64,000 nt of DNA from contig JAHDPL010000005.1 of NCBI GenBank assembly GCA_018434355.1, positions 53,468 to 117,467 of the forward strand. The letters run 5' to 3'. How positions within the stretch are numbered: the first letter of the stretch is position 1; each line of letters starts with the position of its first letter. This DNA is from Sporomusaceae bacterium. Its GTDB lineage: Bacteria; Bacillota; Negativicutes; UBA1444. Position numbers and translations under genes: made by a program. The notes beneath the pieces were generated by a model. It saw nothing but the letters and a program-made list of their open reading frames with translations, was not told the DNA's origin and searched no databases. This document shows positions 24,656 through 33,565 of this stretch, piece after piece.

Positions 24656-25840
24656 ATGGCGAAACAGGAATATATCCCCCAGGTTCCCTATGGCACCAAA
24701 GATATTCTGCCGCAGGACGCAGCACGCAAAAGGCGGGTGGAAAACGAACTGGCCCGGCTGTTTTTGGCCTGGGGTTATCAGGAAGTTGTCACCCCTACGT
24801 TTGAATACCATGAGACCTTGAAAGCGGGAGCGCCGGAAGAATCGGACGACAGCTCGTTCCGCTTTTTCGACCGCAACGGACGGATGCTGGCTCTCAGGCC
24901 TGACATGACAACGCCAATCGCCCGGGTGGCAGTGATGCGGATGAAGGATGATCCGCTGCCGTTCCGGTTGTTTTACCTAGCCAATGTATTTCGTCAGGAA
25001 GAGTCGCAGGCAGGCCGGCAATGCGAGTTTTACCAAGCGGGAGTCGAGCTTTTGGGAGCGGGCGGCATCGCCGCCGATGCCGAGGTGGTGGCTCTGGCGG
25101 TGGAAGCGCTGATGGCGGCGGGGTTGACCGAATTTCAGGTTTGCCTGGGGCAGGTCGATTTTATCGGCGGCATCATGACGGAAGCCGGGCTGGACGCACA
25201 GACAGGGCAAGCCGTGAAACGGTTGCTGCTGGAACGCAACTTGGTCGGCTTGGCCGAATTGCTTGACGAATGCCGGATCGACGATGATATCAAGCAACTG
25301 TTGCAACAGTTGCCGATGCTGCATGGGAAGCTGGAGTTGCTGCAACAGGTGCGCGAACGGGTAAAAAATCCAATCAGCCAGGCTGCCATCGACAACCTGG
25401 CTGACATATACGGTTTGTTGCAAAGTTATGGCATCGACCGCTATGTGACCTTTGACTTGGGAATTATCCGCGATTTTGAGTACTATACCGGCATGGTGTT
25501 TGAAGCCTATACCAGCGGGCTTGGCTACCCGATCTGCGGCGGCGGTCGTTATGACCGGATGGCCGGTTCATTTGGCAGGGAACAACCGGCGACCGGCTTT
25601 GCCCTTGGCATCGAACGGGTGCTGATGGCGTTGGAACGGCAGGGGCTGGCAGTGGAGTCGGTGCCGCAGAATATTTACGTGGGATGGGCCCCAGGCAAGC
25701 TGACAGCGGCGATTGCCGAAGTGCGTCGTTTGCGGGCGAAAGGAACGCAATCGGAACTGGCTCTGCAGGCGCAGTCCCGACTGGAAGCCGAAACCGAATG
25801 CAAGCGGCGCAACTGCAAGGAGCTGCTTTATCTGGACTAG
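24656..25840 (+). CDS. hisZ: ATP phosphoribosyltransferase regulatory subunit
   Basis: 394-aa class II aminoacyl-tRNA-synthetase paralogue that partners short-form HisG in the first step of histidine synthesis. Class II traits: VPYGTKDILPQDAARKR, the motif-2 region ALRPDMTTPIARV with FYLANVFRQEE, and motif 3 FALGIERVLMAL. It lacks the HisRS anticodon-binding domain, as HisZ does. The stop codon overlaps the stop of the convergent 2-hydroxyacid dehydrogenase. Confidence 0.93.
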   Translation: MAKQEYIPQVPYGTKDILPQDAARKRRVENELARLFLAWGYQEVVTPTFEYHETLKAGAPEESDDSSFRFFDRNGRMLALRPDMTTPIARVAVMRMKDDPLPFRLFYLANVFRQEESQAGRQCEFYQAGVELLGAGGIAADAEVVALAVEALMAAGLTEFQVCLGQVDFIGGIMTEAGLDAQTGQAVKRLLLERNLVGLAELLDECRIDDDIKQLLQQLPMLHGKLELLQQVRERVKNPISQAAIDNLADIYGLLQSYGIDRYVTFDLGIIRDFEYYTGMVFEAYTSGLGYPICGGGRYDRMAGSFGREQPATGFALGIERVLMALERQGLAVESVPQNIYVGWAPGKLTAAIAEVRRLRAKGTQSELALQAQSRLEAETECKRRNCKELLYLD

Positions 25841-26799
25841 TAGCCCCGCGTTTTGTCGATCGGCGTTAACAACGGTGCTCCGCTGAGATAACTGGCGAGA
25901 TTGTCGCTGAACAGTTTAATCGCACGGTCAAGATAAACCGGTGATATGGCTGACAAATGCGGCGTGATGATTACGTTCGGCAGATCCCAGAACGGACTGT
26001 CAGCCGGCAATGGTTCCTCCATGAATACGTCCAGACCGGCGCCGGCTAGCTGGCCTGCCTGAAGCGCTGCCAGCAATGCATCTTCCTGCACAACTGCGCC
26101 GCGGGAGACGTTGATAAAGTAAGCGGAAGGTTTCATTGCGGCAAAAGCGTCGCGGCCCAACAAACCGGTCGTGGCGTCGGTGAGCGGCAGGGCGACTACG
26201 ACAAAATCGGCTTCAGCCAACATTTCCAGGAGCTGTTCGGGACGATACAGATGATCGACGAACGGCTCCTGCGTCATTTCCCGCTTGGCGGCTATGACCC
26301 GCATATCCATCAGTTTGGCCTTTTTGGCGATTTCACGGCCGATGGCGCCCAGACCGAGTACGGCAAGTGTTTTTCCGTTGATTTCCTGCAGTTCCTCAAT
26401 CGGCGGCCGTTGCCACAGGTGTTGCTGTTGCTGTTTGTGCAACAGGTTGAGCCGCCGGGTGAAACTGAGCATCATTCCCAGAACGTGCTCGGCCATCGGG
26501 ATGCCGTGGATGCCCTTGGAGTTGCTGATTAGCACAGGACTTTGCTGTGTTTCCGGAAACAGCAGGAATTCGACGCCGGCAGTCAGCGCATGGATCCATT
26601 TTAGGTTTTTTGCCTGGGCGTAAAATGGCTGGATGTTGTTGAAACCCCAGGCTGCCAGGATTTCCGTATCATGAATGTGTTCGGCGGCGTGCTTCAGGTC
26701 GCTGGTAACAATCTCGGCCTGGGGCGCGGCGGCAAGGATCAAGGCTTTTTGACGAGCTGAGATTGGATTGAGGATCAGAATCTTTGGCGCTGCTGACAT
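25837..26799 (-). CDS. D-2-hydroxyacid dehydrogenase (NAD(P)-dependent)
   Basis: 320 aa. Rossmann motif VLGLGAIGREIAKKAKLMDMRVIAAK, and the catalytic elements NVSRGAVVQEDALL (Arg), GLDVFMEEPLP (Glu) and ITPHLSAISPVYLDRAI (His). The family reduces 2-oxoacids or oxidises D-2-hydroxyacids; the substrate is not readable. It lies inside the histidine locus on the opposite strand, its stop overlapping that of hisZ, so it splits yerC-hisZ from hisG. Confidence 0.9.
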   Translation of the reverse strand: MSAAPKILILNPISARQKALILAAAPQAEIVTSDLKHAAEHIHDTEILAAWGFNNIQPFYAQAKNLKWIHALTAGVEFLLFPETQQSPVLISNSKGIHGIPMAEHVLGMMLSFTRRLNLLHKQQQQHLWQRPPIEELQEINGKTLAVLGLGAIGREIAKKAKLMDMRVIAAKREMTQEPFVDHLYRPEQLLEMLAEADFVVVALPLTDATTGLLGRDAFAAMKPSAYFINVSRGAVVQEDALLAALQAGQLAGAGLDVFMEEPLPADSPFWDLPNVIITPHLSAISPVYLDRAIKLFSDNLASYLSGAPLLTPIDKTRGY

Positions 26800-26881
26800 A
26801 GTAACCCTCCCGTATTGCAGTAGTATCCTAATGGAATTATTCGGGGCGGGTAAAGAAAATCCTACTGCAAGTCAAAAGGAA

Positions 26882-26910
26882 TTGACGGTGAAAAAAAACT
26901 GTGGTACCAT
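26882..26910 (+). promoter_or_regulatory. Sigma-A-type promoter of the hisG operon
   Basis: TTGACG (-35), 17-bp spacer, TACCAT (-10). It is the only reasonable promoter between the dehydrogenase gene and hisG. Confidence 0.6.
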
Positions 26911-26911
26911 G

Positions 26912-26925
26912 ATTAACATGTTAAT
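26912..26925. promoter_or_regulatory. Candidate operator at the hisG transcription start
   Basis: ATTAACATGTTAAT is a perfect 14-bp palindrome starting 1 bp after the -10 box, where a bound repressor would block transcription. A likely ligand is the YerC-type regulator encoded just upstream; this is inference. Confidence 0.45.
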
Positions 26926-26968
26926 GCTTTAAATAACTAAAGAATAAATGAGCGCTGGAGGAAATAAC

Positions 26969-27634
26969 GTGACATCGCCTGACAAGGATATGCTTACGAT
27001 TGCTCTGCCCAAGGGGAAACTGTTCCAACCATCCGCCGATTTACTGGCCCGCTTTGGCTATACGGCGGAAGGGCTGTCGGAGAATTCGCGGAAACTGGTG
27101 ATTGCCAATGAGGCGAAAAAAATCCAGTTCGTCATTACTAAGCCGATGGATTTGCCGACCTATGTCGAGTATGGCGCGGCAGATATCGGGATTATCGGCA
27201 AGGATGTGCTGCTGGAAGAAGCCCGCAATGTTTATGAGTTGCTTGACCTCAACTTCGGCCTTTGTCGGTTGATGCTGGCGGTTCCGGCAGCGCTGAAGCG
27301 TGAGAAACTTAGTGATTACGCGCACATGCGGGTGGCGACGAAGTTTCCGCGGGTGGCAGAGCAGTTTTTTCTCGATCATGGAATCCAGATGGAGATCATT
27401 AAGCTAAACGGCTCGATTGAACTGGCGCCGATGGTCGGTCTGGCCGAGATGATCGTGGATATCGTGGAGACCGGTCGGACACTGAAAGAAAACAATTTGA
27501 TCGAGATTGCCCATCTGCACCGGGCGACAGCTCGGTTTATCGCCAACCGGGTCAGCTTCAAGATGAAGTTTGACCGGATACAGCCGATGGTGGAAGAGAT
27601 GCGGAAGCTGCTCAGCGAAGGGGCGATAGGATGA
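26969..27634 (+). CDS. hisG: ATP phosphoribosyltransferase, short form
   Basis: Condenses ATP and PRPP, the first step of histidine synthesis. About 221 aa, so it lacks the C-terminal regulatory domain and needs HisZ. GTG 26969 is favoured by GGAGG 7 bp upstream; ATG 26948 overlaps that region. Motifs: TIALPKGKLFQPSADLL, the PLP-like loop KPMDLPTYVEYGAADIGIIGKD, and MIVDIVETGRTLKENNL, the PRPP site. It starts the hisGDCBHAF-IE operon. Confidence 0.95.
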   Translation: MTSPDKDMLTIALPKGKLFQPSADLLARFGYTAEGLSENSRKLVIANEAKKIQFVITKPMDLPTYVEYGAADIGIIGKDVLLEEARNVYELLDLNFGLCRLMLAVPAALKREKLSDYAHMRVATKFPRVAEQFFLDHGIQMEIIKLNGSIELAPMVGLAEMIVDIVETGRTLKENNLIEIAHLHRATARFIANRVSFKMKFDRIQPMVEEMRKLLSEGAIG

Positions 27635-28986
27635 AACGGATTGATTTGCGCGGCGCTGTAGAAGCCGAAATCGCCAGACTACTTGCCAAGCCTGCTTTTG
27701 ATGAAGTGATTGTCAGTGAAAATGTCCGCAAACGGATCGAACAAACTTTTGGCGCAGAATTGACGCCAACCGCCCTGGTCGAAAAGATCGTGCAGGATGT
27801 AAGACAGGGCGGCGATCAAGCTGTACTTGACTATACGGCGAAAATTGACGGTGTGACATTGTCTGTAGCCGGCATGGAGGTGTCGATGGCAGAGATAGCG
27901 TCGGCTATGGCGGTTATCGAACCCGAGCTGCTGGCGGCGCTCAGGCAGGCGGCGGAGAATGTGCGACAGTTTCACCAGGAACAGAAAGAAAACGACCGTC
28001 CATGGTCCAGTTCACGTGGCGAAAATTCCTGGGTCGGACAAAGGCGTACGCCGGTGGATCGGGCGGGGGTTTATGTCCCTGGCGGCACGGCCGCTTACCC
28101 GTCCTCTGTGTTGATGACTGCGATTCCGGCGGTAGTTGCCGGAGTTCGGGAGGTCATCATGATGGTCCCGCCGGCGAAAGATGGATCGGTCAACCCATTG
28201 GTTCTGGCTGCGGCAAAATTGGCCGGGGTGCACCGTATCTTCCGGATCGGCGGCGCGCAGGCGATTGCCGCACTGGCCTTTGGTACCGGGACGATTCCCC
28301 GCGTCGACAAGATCGTTGGACCGGGCAATTTGTTTGTTACGCTGGCCAAAAAAGCCGTTTATGGACACTGTGACATCGATATGCTAGCAGGGCCGAGCGA
28401 AATCATGATTGTTGCCGATCACAGCGCGAAGCCTGCATTTATTGCCGCAGACATGCTGAGTCAGGCCGAACATGACGAACTGGCCTCCAGCATATTGGTC
28501 ACCGATAACGATGTATTGGCGAATCAGGTCGAACAGGAGCTGGAACTCCAGTTGGCTGATTTGCCCAGGTCGGCAACGGCACGCGCTGCGTTGGAAAAAC
28601 AGGGATTGATCTTGCTCGTCGATGACTTGGAACAAGCGGTTCAATGCGTTAATGCCGCAGCACCGGAGCATCTGGAAATCCTCACGACTGAGCCGGCCGC
28701 GCTGCTACCTGGCATCCGGCATGCCGGGGCCATTTTCCTTGGCGCCTGGACCCCGGAACCGCTCGGCGATTATTTCGCCGGTCCCAGTCATGTTTTGCCG
28801 ACCGGTGGGACTGCCCGTTATGCTTCGGTATTAAACGTGGACACCTTTATGAAAACAACCAGCATCATCGCCTATGGCGAGCGAGACTTGTCTTCGCAAG
28901 CCGCAGCGATTATCAGACTGGCCGAGGCGGAAGGGCTGTCGGCCCATGCCAGGGCAATCTCTATCAGGGGGAAGAAAGATGCTTAG
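27631..28986 (+). CDS. hisD: Histidinol dehydrogenase
   Basis: Last two steps of histidine synthesis (histidinol to histidinal to histidine, NAD and zinc dependent). 451 aa. Signature: RAGVYVPGGTAAYPSSVLM, then FRIGGAQAIAALAFGTGTIPRVDKIVGPGN, the zinc/catalytic SQAEHDELASSILVT, and the C-terminal GDYFAGPSHVLPTGGTARYASVL. It overlaps hisG by 4 bp and hisC by 8 bp. Confidence 0.96.
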   Translation: MKRIDLRGAVEAEIARLLAKPAFDEVIVSENVRKRIEQTFGAELTPTALVEKIVQDVRQGGDQAVLDYTAKIDGVTLSVAGMEVSMAEIASAMAVIEPELLAALRQAAENVRQFHQEQKENDRPWSSSRGENSWVGQRRTPVDRAGVYVPGGTAAYPSSVLMTAIPAVVAGVREVIMMVPPAKDGSVNPLVLAAAKLAGVHRIFRIGGAQAIAALAFGTGTIPRVDKIVGPGNLFVTLAKKAVYGHCDIDMLAGPSEIMIVADHSAKPAFIAADMLSQAEHDELASSILVTDNDVLANQVEQELELQLADLPRSATARAALEKQGLILLVDDLEQAVQCVNAAAPEHLEILTTEPAALLPGIRHAGAIFLGAWTPEPLGDYFAGPSHVLPTGGTARYASVLNVDTFMKTTSIIAYGERDLSSQAAAIIRLAEAEGLSAHARAISIRGKKDA

Positions 28987-30046
28987 ACCCGGAGTTGATC
29001 AACTACCTGCCTATTCAAGCGGCGAAGAGCCGACATGGGCAATCAAGCTGGACGCCAATGAACGGTCCGCGCCGCTGCCGGTTTCGGTTCGCAATGCGAT
29101 TGCCAGGCGGTTGCGCGCGGTCGAGACGTATCGTTATCCAGAGATGAATGCAAGGCCGCTCAGGCGGTTGTTGGCGGATCGTCTGGGAGTATTGCCGGAG
29201 CAGGTGAGCGTCGGCAATGGTTCCAGCGACCTGATTGCCGCCGTATGCGCCACTTTCGGCGGCGCTGGTCGGACAATCGCCTATCAGTGGCCGTCTTTCT
29301 CGATGTATCCGATTTATGCGGCGCTGGTCGATTCGCCGACGTTGCCGATTCCGCTGGACGCGCAGTATCAACTGTCGGTGGAACGAGTGGTGCAGGCTGT
29401 CCGGCAATCCGACGTCAAACTGCTGATCCTTTGCAACCCGAACAATCCGACCGGCGGACCGATTGCCGCGACAGAGCTGCGAAAAATACTGGAGCAGGTG
29501 AACTGTCCGGTGCTGGTCGACGAAGCATATTATGAGTACTGCGGCGAAACAGCTCTGCCCTGGCTGGCTGAATTCCCCAATTTGATGGTGGCAAGGACAT
29601 TTTCCAAGGCGTATGGGCTGGCGGCTGCCCGCACCGGCTATTTGCTGGCTTCGGAAAAATTGAGCGCCGCAATCGGCAAGTTTCTGCTGCCGTACCACTT
29701 GAACGCGTTTTCAATGGCGGCGGCCGAAGTATGCTATGAAATGCGGGACACAATCCTGCAGGAAGTGAGACGGACGAAAGTCAGAAGAGATGGTTTGGCG
29801 CGCCAGCTGCAAAAAGCCGGCGCGATCCAAGTGTATCCGTCAGCGACCAACTTTTTGCTGGTCAAGGTCGACAAACCCGATGAACTGAATGAACTGCTGA
29901 TTGCCCAAGGCATCGGCGTAAGAAATTTTTCCCGCACGGTTGGTCTTGCCGGCTGCCTGCGGATCACGATTGGATTGCCAAAGGAAAATGCGGCCATACT
30001 TGCCTGTGTAAAACAATACGCGGCGCAACTGGCGAAACGGGAGTGA
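28979..30046 (+). CDS. hisC: Histidinol-phosphate aminotransferase
   Basis: PLP enzyme of about 355 aa from ATG 28979 (AGGGGGAAGAAAG). It transfers the amino group to imidazole-acetol phosphate. Key residues: KLDANERSAPL (start), VGNGSSDLIAAVCATFGG, LLILCNPNNPTGGPI, LVDEAYYEYCG and the PLP-lysine segment RTFSKAYGLAAARTGYLL. The start lies inside the hisD end, so translation is coupled. Confidence 0.95.
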   Translation: MLRPGVDQLPAYSSGEEPTWAIKLDANERSAPLPVSVRNAIARRLRAVETYRYPEMNARPLRRLLADRLGVLPEQVSVGNGSSDLIAAVCATFGGAGRTIAYQWPSFSMYPIYAALVDSPTLPIPLDAQYQLSVERVVQAVRQSDVKLLILCNPNNPTGGPIAATELRKILEQVNCPVLVDEAYYEYCGETALPWLAEFPNLMVARTFSKAYGLAAARTGYLLASEKLSAAIGKFLLPYHLNAFSMAAAEVCYEMRDTILQEVRRTKVRRDGLARQLQKAGAIQVYPSATNFLLVKVDKPDELNELLIAQGIGVRNFSRTVGLAGCLRITIGLPKENAAILACVKQYAAQLAKRE

Positions 30047-30052
30047 AACTTG

Positions 30053-30643
30053 ATGGAAAAGCGAATAGCGACGCTCAAGCGCACGACAAAAGAAACAAAC
30101 GTGGAAATATCGCTTGATATTGACGGAGCGGGCGAAGCGAATGTTGGCAGCGGCATCGGTTTCTTTGACCACATGCTGATTCTATTTGCCAAACACGGCC
30201 TGTTTTCGCTTTCGGTCAAGGCGCAGGGCGACTTGGTGATCGATGGCCACCACACCGTGGAAGATGTCGGCATCGTGCTGGGACAGGCGCTGGCCAAAGC
30301 GGCTGGCGACAAAGCAGGGATCAGGCGCTACGGTCATGTATACGTGCCGATGGATGAAGCGCTGGTGCGGGTGGTGGTCGATTTTAGCGGCCGTCCGTTC
30401 CTGGCGTTCGATGCGGAATTGGGGCAGGGGCGAATCGGCGAATTTGACGTGGAGCTGACTGAAGAATTTCTCCGGGCGGTCGCCGTGAATGCGGGGCTGA
30501 CCCTGCACGTGAAGGTGCTGGCCGGCAAAAACCGCCATCACATTGTGGAAGCGATCTTCAAGGCGCTTGGCCGCGCGTTGTCCCAGTCGCTAGAACGCGA
30601 CCCGCGGGTACAGGGCGTGCCGTCCAGCAAAGGAATGTTATAA
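30053..30643 (+). CDS. hisB: Imidazoleglycerol-phosphate dehydratase
   Basis: 196-aa monofunctional HisB. Manganese-binding histidine motifs: GIGFFDHMLILFAKHG, DLVIDGHHTVEDVGIVLGQA and KNRHHIVEAIFKALGRAL. No N-terminal phosphatase domain. ATG 30053 follows TTG 30050; the ATG is the natural choice. 6 bp after hisC. Confidence 0.96.
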   Translation: MEKRIATLKRTTKETNVEISLDIDGAGEANVGSGIGFFDHMLILFAKHGLFSLSVKAQGDLVIDGHHTVEDVGIVLGQALAKAAGDKAGIRRYGHVYVPMDEALVRVVVDFSGRPFLAFDAELGQGRIGEFDVELTEEFLRAVAVNAGLTLHVKVLAGKNRHHIVEAIFKALGRALSQSLERDPRVQGVPSSKGML

Positions 30644-30655
30644 GGGGCAACAAAG

Positions 30656-31270
30656 ATGATGAACATTGCAATCATTGATTACGGCATGGGGAATCTGCAC
30701 AGCGCCGCCAAGGCGCTGGAAAAAGTCGGCGCTCAGGTGTCGGTCACCCGTGATCCCGAACTGGTGCGCCAGGCCGATAAGGTAGTTTTGCCGGGCGTCG
30801 GCGCGTTTGGCGACTGTATGAAAAACCTCAACGAAAGAGGGCTGGCGCCGGTCATCCATGAAGTGATTGCCGCCGGCAAACCGTTTCTGGGAATCTGCGT
30901 CGGTTTGCAAATGTTGTTTGAAGGCAGCGAGGAAGACCCCGGCATAGCGGGCCTGGGGATATTCAAGGGTTTGGTGCGCAAAATTGTGGCGCCGGGACTG
31001 AAGGTTCCCCATATGGGCTGGAACAGCCTGGCTTTTCAGGCTGCGAGTCCGTTGTTTCAGGGACTGCCGCCGACTGCTTATGTCTATTTTGTGCACAGTT
31101 TTCATGCTGTGCCGACCGATCAATCCTGCATCACGGCGGTGACCGATTACGGCGGGCAGGTCACGGCGGCGGTTGGCCGCGGGTTGGTCCAGGCGGTCCA
31201 GTTCCATCCGGAAAAATCGAGTGCGGTCGGCCTGAAAATTTTGGCGAACTTCAAGGAGATGTCGATATGA
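30656..31270 (+). CDS. hisH: Imidazole glycerol phosphate synthase, glutaminase subunit
   Basis: Class I glutamine amidotransferase of 204 aa that supplies ammonia to HisF. Nucleophile elbow FLGICVGLQMLFEGSEED, oxyanion region PHMGWNSL, and the His-Glu of the triad in AVQFHPEKSS. The N-terminus IAIIDYGMGNLHS is typical. The 3' end overlaps hisA by 4 bp. Confidence 0.96.
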   Translation: MMNIAIIDYGMGNLHSAAKALEKVGAQVSVTRDPELVRQADKVVLPGVGAFGDCMKNLNERGLAPVIHEVIAAGKPFLGICVGLQMLFEGSEEDPGIAGLGIFKGLVRKIVAPGLKVPHMGWNSLAFQAASPLFQGLPPTAYVYFVHSFHAVPTDQSCITAVTDYGGQVTAAVGRGLVQAVQFHPEKSSAVGLKILANFKEMSI

Positions 31271-32001
31271 TAATATTTCCGGCGATAGATATCCGTGGCG
31301 GCAAATGTGTCCGTTTGGAAGAAGGACGCTTTGACCGCGAGACGGTGTTTGCTGAAAATCCGCTCGATGCGGCGCGGCGCTGGGTCGAAGCAGGCACGCA
31401 GTGGTTGCATATCGTTGACCTGGATGGAGCGCGGGCCGGCAAACCGGTCAATTTGCCGGCGATCAGTGAGATTGCCCGGACTTTTGATGTGAAAGTCCAG
31501 CTGGGCGGCGGCATCCGAACGCTGGAAACGGCGGAGCAAGTTCTGGCCGCAGGCGTCAACCGGCTGATTCTCGGTTCGGTGGCGGCTCGCTCGCCGGAGC
31601 TGGTCGAACAGCTGTGCAGTCGTTATGGTGAAAAAATCGTAATTGGCATCGATGCCCGTGATGGCGAAGTAGCGGTTGACGGTTGGGAAAAGTCCGGATT
31701 GCTGCGGGTGGAGGAACTGGCGCTACGGATGAAGCAGGTTGGCGCCAAACGAATCATTTATACCGATATTTCCCGCGACGGCATGCTGACCGGGGTAAAT
31801 GTGGACTCGACGCTGCAACTGGCCCGGCAATCGGGTTTGGCAGTTATCGCATCCGGCGGCGTAAAAGGCATCGAGGACATTCTGGCGCTGAGACCGTTAA
31901 CGCCTGAAGGCGTTGAAGGCGTAATCATCGGCAAGGCCCTCTACACCGGCGCGATTGCGCTGGCGGATGCGTTGCGGGTTGCCAGCGGAGGTGAAGTCTG
32001 A
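31267..32001 (+). CDS. hisA: ProFAR isomerase (phosphoribosylformimino-5-aminoimidazole carboxamide ribotide isomerase)
   Basis: Beta/alpha barrel of 244 aa. Catalytic Asp in [14 protein letters not shown] and second Asp in [15 protein letters not shown]; phosphate loops [11 protein letters not shown] and [13 protein letters not shown]. It rearranges ProFAR to PRFAR for HisF. Overlaps hisH upstream and hisF by 1 bp downstream. Confidence 0.96.
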   Translation: MIIFPAIDIRGGKCVRLEEGRFDRETVFAENPLDAARRWVEAGTQWLHIVDLDGARAGKPVNLPAISEIARTFDVKVQLGGGIRTLETAEQVLAAGVNRLILGSVAARSPELVEQLCSRYGEKIVIGIDARDGEVAVDGWEKSGLLRVEELALRMKQVGAKRIIYTDISRDGMLTGVNVDSTLQLARQSGLAVIASGGVKGIEDILALRPLTPEGVEGVIIGKALYTGAIALADALRVASGGEV

Positions 32002-32759
32002 TGCATACGAAACGGATCATTCCCTGCCTGGATGTGAAAGACGGCCGGGTGGTCAAAGGCACTAACTTCGTTTCGTTGCGGGATGCCGGAGATCCGGTGG
32101 AACTGGCGGCTTTTTATGACCGGGAACTGGCGGATGAACTGGTGTTCCTTGACATCACCGCATCCTCGGACGGACGTAATACGATGGTCGATGTCGTGCG
32201 GCGCACCGCCAGCCAGGTATTCATTCCGTTCACGGTGGGCGGCGGCATCCGTTCAGTCGATGATATCCGAACGATGCTGCATGCCGGAGCGGACAAAGTG
32301 TCGCTGAATACGGCGGCGGTCAAGGCCCCGGCGTTGATTGCCGAAGGGGCAAAGAGTTTTGGTCGTCAGTGCATCGTGCTCGCGGTGGATGCAAAGCGCT
32401 GCGGCGCTGGCAAATGGGAAGTGTATATCAATGGCGGACGGACGCCGACCGGACTTGACGTGATGGAGTGGATCCGGCGCGGCGTGGATTTGGGGGCCGG
32501 CGAAATCTTGCTGACCAGTATGGATTGCGATGGAACGAAAGACGGCTACGACAATGAACTGAACCGGGCGGTGTCGGAGCTGGTGGAAGTGCCGGTGATC
32601 GCTTCCGGCGGCGCAGGAACCCTGCAACATTTTGCCGATGCGCTGGTTCAGGGCAAGGCCGACGCGGTACTGGCGGCTTCGGTATTTCACTACGGCGAAT
32701 TCAGTATCAGGCAGACCAAAGAATATCTTCGCAGTCAAGGGATTGAGGTGCGACTGTAA
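32001..32759 (+). CDS. hisF: Imidazole glycerol phosphate synthase, cyclase subunit
   Basis: 252-aa barrel. Catalytic Asp in [19 protein letters not shown] and the second Asp in IVLAVDAKR; phosphate loops [12 protein letters not shown] and [13 protein letters not shown]. With HisH it makes imidazole glycerol phosphate and AICAR. Shares a base with both neighbours (ATGA-type overlaps). Confidence 0.96.
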   Translation: MHTKRIIPCLDVKDGRVVKGTNFVSLRDAGDPVELAAFYDRELADELVFLDITASSDGRNTMVDVVRRTASQVFIPFTVGGGIRSVDDIRTMLHAGADKVSLNTAAVKAPALIAEGAKSFGRQCIVLAVDAKRCGAGKWEVYINGGRTPTGLDVMEWIRRGVDLGAGEILLTSMDCDGTKDGYDNELNRAVSELVEVPVIASGGAGTLQHFADALVQGKADAVLAASVFHYGEFSIRQTKEYLRSQGIEVRL

Positions 32760-33421
32760 TGCTCGAACGAATCAAATTTGATCAACAGGGACTGGTCCCG
32801 GCGATCGTCCAGGATGCAACCAACGGGACGGTATTGATGCTGGCCTATATGAATCGGGAGTCATTGGCAAAGACGCTGGAAACCGGCACGACCTGGTTTT
32901 ATAGCCGTAGCCGCCAGGAACTCTGGAACAAGGGCGCGACATCGGGCCATGTTCAAACGGTGAAAGAGCTGCTTTATGACTGCGATGGGGATACATTGCT
33001 GGTTAAAGTCGAGCAGACCGGCGCGGCCTGTCACGAAGGAACCTATTCCTGCTTCAGTCGTCGGTTTGGCGAAACAGAATCGACGCTGACCGAACGGCCG
33101 CAAGTATTGGGCGCTGCAGTTCTGCCCGAACTGTTCGCGGTGTTGGAAGACCGGCGGAAAAATCCGCAGGAGGGATCCTATACCAGCAGTTTATTTGCCA
33201 AAGGCGAAGACCGGATTCTGAAAAAAATCGGCGAAGAAGCAGCTGAGACGATTATCGCCGCCAAAAATCACAGCCAGGGCGAAGTGATTTATGAAATGGC
33301 CGATCTTTGGTACCATTGCTTGGTGCTGCTGGCGGCTCACAATATTTCCTTGTCCGCATTGATGGACGAGTTGGCCAAACGGCGTAGCGGCAAGACGGTC
33401 GATCCGGCAAAAAGCAAGTGA
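32759..33421 (+). CDS. hisIE: Bifunctional phosphoribosyl-AMP cyclohydrolase / phosphoribosyl-ATP pyrophosphatase
   Basis: 220-aa fusion. N-terminal HisI (about 1-115): [32 protein letters not shown] (metal Asp cluster) and the cysteines of [13 protein letters not shown]-terminal HisE (about 118-215): [24 protein letters not shown] and [13 protein letters not shown]. It carries out steps two and three of the pathway. Last gene of the operon; a strong terminator follows. Confidence 0.95.
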   Translation: MLERIKFDQQGLVPAIVQDATNGTVLMLAYMNRESLAKTLETGTTWFYSRSRQELWNKGATSGHVQTVKELLYDCDGDTLLVKVEQTGAACHEGTYSCFSRRFGETESTLTERPQVLGAAVLPELFAVLEDRRKNPQEGSYTSSLFAKGEDRILKKIGEEAAETIIAAKNHSQGEVIYEMADLWYHCLVLLAAHNISLSALMDELAKRRSGKTVDPAKSK

Positions 33422-33443
33422 AGTAAAGATAACTGAGTTTATT

Positions 33444-33490
33444 AAACCGGTTGAGGCGGATGAATAGCATCCAGCTCAGCCGGTTTTTGC
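33444..33490 (+). terminator. Terminator of the histidine operon
   Basis: AAACCGGTTGAG pairs with CTCAGCCGGTTT (one mismatch) around a loop, followed by TTGCTTTTT. Confidence 0.88.
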
Positions 33491-33565
33491 TTTTTATTGC
33501 AGGAATAATGGGTTGAAAGGTCAAATCTTCCTATAAAGGACAATAGGCAGGAGGTAGTGTGTTTT

